10,991 nucleotides of DNA, taken from NCBI GenBank assembly GCA_946497905.1, contig CAMMMI010000061.1:1-10991 (forward strand), read 5' to 3'. This document shows, piece after piece, positions 7,170-10,991 of this stretch (position 1 is the stretch's first letter; each line of letters starts with the position of its first letter). A program made the translations under genes and the position numbers. The notes under the pieces are model-generated. The model was not told where the DNA came from, made no database searches, and was given only the letters and a program-made list of their open reading frames with translations. This DNA comes from an uncultured Clostridium sp. Its GTDB lineage: Bacteria; Bacillota; Clostridia; TANB77; CAG-508.

Positions 7170-8141
7170 GTGGAAAAAAATAGTGAATTAAAAAGATATG
7201 ATATAAAACCAATAAGAAAACTAACAGAAGAAGAAGTAGAATATATAGCTATAGAAACAACAAAAAAAATGGAAGAAATGTTGACAGATTTTAGTGGAAA
7301 AAATATGTATGATAAAATAAAATGTGCTGATATGTATATTGCAGACATTCCAGAAAAATATACAAAAGTAAATTATATAGTCTCTACAAATTCTATTTAT
7401 ATAAGAGGAGAAGAAAATATAAGAAAAATAGATAAAGTTATGTTTCACGAGATATTTCATTATATACAATGTAATCAAGAAAATAATCAAGACAGTACAT
7501 TAAAACAAATGGGATTATGCGAATTTAAATCATATAATATAAAAGGACTTGCTATGAATGAAGTTGCAATACAATTGGTTATTTCAATGATATTTAATGA
7601 GCCACAAGAAAATAATAATTATTTTGGCATACAAATAAAATCTATACACAATGAATATTTTCCAATTTTATGTGCCTTATTGCAACAAATAGTATATATT
7701 CTAGGTCATATGCCATTATTAAAAAGTATGCTTGAAAATAGTAATGATTTTGAAATAAAATTTGAAAAATTTGCAGGAAAAAAAGCATATGAATTTTTAA
7801 CATCATCTTTTGATAAAATGATGAAAGCAAGAGATAAAATAGTTGAAAATAATAGAATAATTAATGAGCAATATTTAACTGATAATAAAAAATCAATGTT
7901 AAAAAAACAAAATAGTATATATGTAAATGAAATTCAAAATCATTTTTTTGCAATACAAAAATTATGTTATACAGAATATTTTAAACAATTATTCAAAAAA
8001 ATAAAGACCAAAAAAGATATTGAAGATGTAAAAAAAGAAATCGAAAAATATCATGAACATATTGGAACAATAAATGATAAAGATGATTTTATGATATATA
8101 TACAAAAAAATTTTAATAAAATAAACAAAAAAGTTAAATAA
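7170..8141 (+). CDS. Predicted cytoplasmic zinc metallopeptidase (HExxH), family not recognised
   Basis: 323 residues from GTG 7170, starting 26 nt after the kinase stop with no terminator between, hence probably co-transcribed. The motif FHEIFHYIQ places H93, E94 and H97 as zinc ligands and catalytic Glu. Glu131 in GLAMNEVAIQ, 34 residues further, is a good candidate third ligand in the gluzincin manner. There is no signal peptide; one hydrophobic stretch (PILCALLQQIVYILGHMPLL) follows the catalytic region and looks like a buried helix rather than a clear membrane segment. The C-terminal third is Lys-rich and probably helical. That it is a peptidase is inferred from the motif and its context. 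Adjacency to the kinase suggests it acts in the same response, perhaps on a regulator or on one of the small proteins. Its last 8 bp overlap the end of the convergent 60-aa gene. Confidence 0.82.
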   Translation: MEKNSELKRYDIKPIRKLTEEEVEYIAIETTKKMEEMLTDFSGKNMYDKIKCADMYIADIPEKYTKVNYIVSTNSIYIRGEENIRKIDKVMFHEIFHYIQCNQENNQDSTLKQMGLCEFKSYNIKGLAMNEVAIQLVISMIFNEPQENNNYFGIQIKSIHNEYFPILCALLQQIVYILGHMPLLKSMLENSNDFEIKFEKFAGKKAYEFLTSSFDKMMKARDKIVENNRIINEQYLTDNKKSMLKKQNSIYVNEIQNHFFAIQKLCYTEYFKQLFKKIKTKKDIEDVKKEIEKYHEHIGTINDKDDFMIYIQKNFNKINKKVK

Positions 8142-8316
8142 AAATATTTAAAATTGTAAGCGCAATAGCACTGAATATTGACTTTATAGATACAGAGAGA
8201 CTTTTATTAAAGACTTTGTATGTAACTTGAAGTCGATATTCTTTTTTTATAGTTAAAGCTAAACAATTATTTTGAAAAACAGCCATATTATTATCATTCT
8301 CATATACAAGTTGCAT
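8134..8316 (-). CDS. 60-aa protein, paralogue of the 55-aa protein at 4140-4307, function unknown
   Basis: Start ATG 8316 is preceded by a strong AGGAGGT with a 6-nt gap, and the stop is at 8136-8134. The N-terminal 16 residues (MQLVYENDNNMAVFQN) are unlike those of the paralogue. From NCLALTIKKEYRL onward the two align without gaps to their C-termini (25 of 44 identical, and most changes are conservative, V/I, R/K, H/Y). The C-terminal SIFSAIALTILNIFI is hydrophobic. The shared core is N-C-L-A-L-T-x-x-K-E-x-R-L, a spaced Lys/Ser-rich stretch and a final L-T-x-x-N-I-F. The gene faces the metallopeptidase gene, overlapping its 3' end by 8 bp, and no terminator was seen for either. Such convergent overlap could allow antisense interference between them. 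The family is not recognised. Confidence 0.82.
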   Translation of the reverse strand: MQLVYENDNNMAVFQNNCLALTIKKEYRLQVTYKVFNKSLSVSIKSIFSAIALTILNIFI

Positions 8317-8344
8317 AAATTTACCTCCTAATTAAATCATAAAT

Positions 8345-8374
8345 ATTATAACATATTATTATGTCTAATATCAA
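8345..8374 (-). promoter_or_regulatory. Sigma-A promoter of the 60-aa gene
   Basis: On the - strand, TTGATA (8374-8369), an 18-nt spacer and TATAAT (8350-8345). The leader would be only about 20 nt. The -35 box lies within a dyad (8366-8381). Confidence 0.7.
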
Positions 8375-8381
8375 GATATTA
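8366..8381. promoter_or_regulatory. Dyad over the -35 box of the 60-aa gene
   Basis: TAATATC, AA, GATATTA: 7-bp perfect arms covering the TTGATA box at 8374-8369. A bound protein here would block the promoter. Confidence 0.4.
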
Positions 8382-8542
8382 TGGGATTAAAATGAAATAT
8401 TACAAAATGTATGCTATGTCAAGGCACATATACCAATAAATATAGTATTTTTCGGTTCAATACTATATTTATTGGTATATGTGCCTTGATATAATATAGA
8501 TATATAATGTTTTGTAATATAAAAATAATTTTTTAATAAAAT

Positions 8543-8558
8543 CTAATATGGATATTAG
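8543..8558. promoter_or_regulatory. Second dyad of the same type upstream of the PBP gene
   Basis: CTAATAT, GG, ATATTAG: 7-bp perfect arms, directly followed by a possible -10 box TATAAA (8559-8564) without a recognisable -35. It resembles the dyad at 8366-8381, both beginning TCTAATAT, and lies at nearly the same distance on the other side of the central hairpin. Confidence 0.4.
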
Positions 8559-8579
8559 TATAAATCTTAATAATTGAAT

Positions 8580-8584
8580 GGAGG
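8580..8584 (+). promoter_or_regulatory. Ribosome binding site that fixes ATG 8592 as start
   Basis: GGAGG is followed by seven T and then ATG 8592. A reading from TTG 8574 would include this site in the coding sequence and is rejected. Confidence 0.85.
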
Positions 8585-8591
8585 TTTTTTT

Positions 8592-10586
8592 ATGATTGAA
8601 CTAAAGCTTTCCAATAAAAAGAAAATGAGGAATACACTATTTACAGTATTCTTAATAATAATATGCCTAATGGGAAGAATAGGATACATACAATTTGTGC
8701 AAGGAGGAGAATTATCAACATTAGCATATCAGCAACAAACATTAGATAGAAGTATAAATCCTAAAAGAGGGACAATATATGACGCAACAGGCAAAAACGC
8801 ACTAGCGGTAAGTAGTACAGTAGAAACAGTAACAGTAAATCCAGGAAATATAGCAGAAGAGAACAAAGAAAAAGTAGCACAAACTTTAACAGATATATTT
8901 GAATTAGATTATGAAACAGTACTAAAAAAAGTAAAAAAGAGAAGCTCAATAGAAACAATAGTAAAAAAAGTAGATAAAGAAAAAACAGATAAACTAAGAG
9001 TATGGATGGAACAAAATAACATAACAACAGGAATTAATATTGACGAAGACACAAAAAGATACTATCCATATAATACATTAGCCTCACAAATAATAGGATT
9101 TTGTGGAAGTGATAACCAAGGACTAGACGGAATAGAGGCAAAATATGATGATGAATTAAAAGGAGAAAAAGGTGCAATCCAAAGACATACAGACGCAAAA
9201 GGTGGAGAGATAGGACATGAAGGAGAAAACTATGTACCAGCAGTAGATGGGAATGATTTAGTGCTTACAATAGATTTAACGATACAATCAATAGCAGAAA
9301 AATATTTAAAAGAAGCATGTATCGACAATGAGTGTACAGATGGTGGAAACATAGTTATAATGAATCCAAAAAATGGGGATATTTTAGCAATGGCAACATA
9401 TCCTTCATATAATTTAAATGAACCATATGAGCCATATACAGATGAATTAAAGGGAATATGGGATACTATGCAACAAGATGAAAAAACTAAAAATTTACAA
9501 GCTGTTTGGAGAAATAAAGCGATAGCAGATACATATGAACCTGGATCAGTTTTTAAATTAATAACGGCATCATCAGCAATAGAGGAAGGACTAGTAACAG
9601 ATATTGATAAAGAAGGACAATTTTCATGTACTGGAGGAATAGAAGTAGCAGGAGTTAGAATAAAATGCTGGAGATATTACAGACCTCATGGGTCAGAAAG
9701 TTTAAGACAAGGATTAATGAATTCATGTAATCCAGTATTTATAGGTCTAGGGCAACAATTAGGAGTAACGAAATATTATGAATACTTAGAAAAATTCAAA
9801 TTATTACAAAAAACAGGAATAGATTTACCAGGAGAGGCAGGAAGTATATTTTTAGCAAAAGAAAAAGCAGGACCAGTAGAACTTGCTACAATAAGTTTTG
9901 GTCAAAGATTTGAAATAACACCTATTCAGCTTGTTACAGCTGTATCAGCTATAGCAAATGGAGGAACAAGTATAACTCCAAGAGTAGTTAAACAGATAAT
10001 AAATAGCGAAACTAAAGAAATAGAAGAAATACCAGTAAAAACAAATGGAACAGTTATTTCAAAAGAAACCTCTGAAAAGGTATTGAGCATGATGGAAAGC
10101 GTTGTATCAGAAGGAACTGGTAAAAATGCAAAAGTTGCAGGCTATAGAATTGGTGGGAAAACAGGAACTTCAGAAGATGGTGTAAATACTAATAAATATG
10201 TTACATCCTTTTGCGGAGTAGCACCAATAGATGATCCACAAGTAGTAGTATTAGTTACATTATATAATCCAACAGGAGAAGGGGGACACCAAGGAGGTGG
10301 TGTTGCAGCACCAGTAGGAGGGCAAATATTTAGTGAAATCCTTCCATATTTGGAAGTAAGTCAAGGTAATCAAGAAGAAATAAATCAAGTAGAACAGGTG
10401 GAAACACCAGATATACTTGGAAAGACTATAGAAGAAGCAGAAAAAATAATAAAAGAAAATGGTTTAGAACTAATAATACAAAATGAAACAGAAAATATTG
10501 ATAAGGAAAATACTATAATAAAAAATCAAATACCACAAGCAGGGATAGTAATAAATAAAGGGAACAAAGTTTATGTATCTTATTAG
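8592..10586 (+). CDS. spoVD: SpoVD/FtsI-family class B penicillin-binding protein (peptidoglycan transpeptidase)
   Basis: 664 residues from ATG 8592. A short basic cytoplasmic tail and one membrane anchor (about 12-30) are followed by the PBP dimerisation domain (about 50-210, with PKRGTIYDATGKNALA and IIGFCGSDNQGLDGIE). The transpeptidase domain (about 225-585) has all three active-site motifs: S319-x-x-K322 in EPGSVFKL, S378-C-N380, and K523-T-G525 in GGKTGTSE. The C-terminus is a single PASTA domain (about 605-664). The enzyme cross-links peptidoglycan outside the membrane, acylated at Ser319, and is the target class of beta-lactams. Length and the single PASTA domain fit SpoVD, which makes spore cortex in endospore formers; a division-type FtsI is the alternative, since the usual mraY/murF/ftsL neighbours are absent here. 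No clear promoter was found in front of it; the foldback region lies directly upstream. Confidence 0.93.
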   Translation: MIELKLSNKKKMRNTLFTVFLIIICLMGRIGYIQFVQGGELSTLAYQQQTLDRSINPKRGTIYDATGKNALAVSSTVETVTVNPGNIAEENKEKVAQTLTDIFELDYETVLKKVKKRSSIETIVKKVDKEKTDKLRVWMEQNNITTGINIDEDTKRYYPYNTLASQIIGFCGSDNQGLDGIEAKYDDELKGEKGAIQRHTDAKGGEIGHEGENYVPAVDGNDLVLTIDLTIQSIAEKYLKEACIDNECTDGGNIVIMNPKNGDILAMATYPSYNLNEPYEPYTDELKGIWDTMQQDEKTKNLQAVWRNKAIADTYEPGSVFKLITASSAIEEGLVTDIDKEGQFSCTGGIEVAGVRIKCWRYYRPHGSESLRQGLMNSCNPVFIGLGQQLGVTKYYEYLEKFKLLQKTGIDLPGEAGSIFLAKEKAGPVELATISFGQRFEITPIQLVTAVSAIANGGTSITPRVVKQIINSETKEIEEIPVKTNGTVISKETSEKVLSMMESVVSEGTGKNAKVAGYRIGGKTGTSEDGVNTNKYVTSFCGVAPIDDPQVVVLVTLYNPTGEGGHQGGGVAAPVGGQIFSEILPYLEVSQGNQEEINQVEQVETPDILGKTIEEAEKIIKENGLELIIQNETENIDKENTIIKNQIPQAGIVINKGNKVYVSY

Positions 10587-10776
10587 AACAATTCTTTTGT
10601 TAATGAAATATTATGAAATATGGATTTATGGATGGTATAAAACTAATATTAGAATGCGTCAGAAAAGCATGCTAAAATAAAAAAGTTTAAATAAATTGGC
10701 AAAATTAGTGGCAATATTTCGTAATTTATTATATAATGCCTATCAAGAGTAATAACACTCTTGAATAGGTGAATAT
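10587..10776. promoter_or_regulatory. Upstream region of the last gene: -10 box and start-site palindrome
   Basis: No gene seen in these 190 bp. TATAAT (10732-10737) is a clear -10 box without a good -35. TGGCAA occurs twice (10697-10702 and 10709-10714). TCAAGAGT (10743-10750), a 6-nt loop and ACTCTTGA (10757-10764) form an 8-bp stem that begins at the expected transcription start, so it is either an operator over +1 or a 5'-terminal mRNA hairpin. AGGTG (10767-10771) is the ribosome binding site of the following gene. No terminator was recognised for the PBP gene. Confidence 0.5.
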
Positions 10777-10991
10777 ATGAATGACGAATATTTAATAAAA
10801 ATAGACGAACCAAGAATTCAGGAAACATGTGATGCATACTTTAAATGGAAAGACTTAAATACTTATGTAAAAAGTTTAGTATCAAGAGGAATAAATATGC
10901 CAGATGCAATAAGTGAACCTATGGGTTGCTATTGTTTAAATCTTCTTTGGAATAAAAGTTCAGGAGGAGATGCAAAATCTCTTGATGGTAA
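10777..10991 (+). CDS. Probable type II restriction endonuclease, Bsp6I-like (3' partial)
   Basis: ATG 10777 follows AGGTG with a 5-nt gap, and an in-frame stop at 10762-10764 excludes a longer start. 71 codons are visible before the window ends. The protein is soluble, with no signal or membrane segment. The segment SRGINMPDAISEPMGCYC followed by LLWNKSSGGDA resembles the N-terminal part of Bsp6I-type restriction enzymes, in which a conserved N-x-P-[ED]-A-[IL]-S-E helix precedes the PD-(D/E)xK nuclease core. The Asp in GGDA could be the first acidic residue of that core, but the (D/E)xK part lies beyond the window. This assignment rests on remembered family features and is moderate. A cognate DNA methyltransferase would be expected next to it; none is on the upstream side. 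Confidence 0.55.
   Translation, partial: MNDEYLIKIDEPRIQETCDAYFKWKDLNTYVKSLVSRGINMPDAISEPMGCYCLNLLWNKSSGGDAKSLDG

Larger units (their letters stand above)
8365..8558. repeat. Foldback region of about 194 bp with a perfect 31-bp core stem
   Basis: The core arms 8419-8449 and 8459-8489 are exact reverse complements around a 9-nt loop (TTTCGGTTC). Outside them, ATATTACAAAA (8397-8407) pairs exactly with 8510-8520. Further out, CTAATATC (from 8365) resembles the complement of the far end (to 8558). The whole intergenic region can thus fold on itself with interruptions. Neither side of the core stem has a T-run, so it is not a simple terminator. A miniature inverted-repeat element is possible, but no clear target duplication is visible; an mRNA structure or cruciform is the alternative. 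Confidence 0.7.

Noticed and set aside
8419..8489. Core hairpin considered as an intrinsic terminator or riboswitch
   Set aside because: No T-run follows on either strand, and no recognisable riboswitch core is present; listed only as a repeat.
10649..10837. A 62-codon open frame on the - strand near the right end
   Set aside because: It lacks a ribosome binding site and overlaps the promoter and start of the well-supported + strand gene at 10777.

Overview
The window is strongly AT-rich. Its coding strands are A-rich, and Shine-Dalgarno sites (GGAGG, AGGAGGT, GGGAGGA) and sigma-A type promoters (TTGACA/TTGATA with TATAAT) are textbook Gram-positive. With a SpoVD-type penicillin-binding protein, a Cna-B/vWA surface protein and a Cache-type hybrid histidine kinase, this points to a low-GC Bacillota, most likely an uncultured gut Clostridia. 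No tRNA, rRNA, CRISPR array, transposase or integrase was seen.

Layout. (1) 2-3364 (+) is the 3' part of a large surface protein: tandem Cna-B domains, a DUF11-like domain, one more Cna-B and a C-terminal vWA domain. It is open from the first bases of the window and ends without a sortase signal. (2) 3374-3450 is a bidirectional terminator whose T-tract is shared with a second, 20-bp-stem inverted repeat. (3) 3474-4040 (-) is a membrane-anchored protein of unknown function. (4) 4140-4307 (-) is a 55-aa protein with a perfect consensus promoter and its own terminator. (5) 4308-4629 is a divergent promoter region with a palindrome and helically phased direct repeats. (6) 4630-7143 (+) is a hybrid sensor histidine kinase, followed after 26 nt by a predicted HExxH metallopeptidase (7170-8141), probably one operon. 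(7) 8134-8316 (-) is a 60-aa paralogue of the 55-aa protein. (8) 8317-8591 is a foldback region with a perfect 31-bp stem. (9) 8592-10586 (+) is a SpoVD/FtsI-family transpeptidase. (10) 10777-10991 (+) is the start of a probable type II restriction endonuclease, cut by the window end.

The most interesting unit is 4140-8316. Two paralogous small proteins in the same orientation, 25 of 44 core residues identical, bracket a kinase-metallopeptidase operon that has no separate response regulator. Each small gene has a strong promoter with dyads or repeats at or just upstream of its -35. A reasonable but unproven inference is one signalling module in which the small proteins are the signal, substrate or regulated output. 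I could not assign the small proteins, the metallopeptidase or the 188-aa membrane protein to a named family.

Two gene starts were corrected from longer readings: the metallopeptidase to GTG 7170 and the PBP to ATG 8592, each directly behind a GGAGG site.
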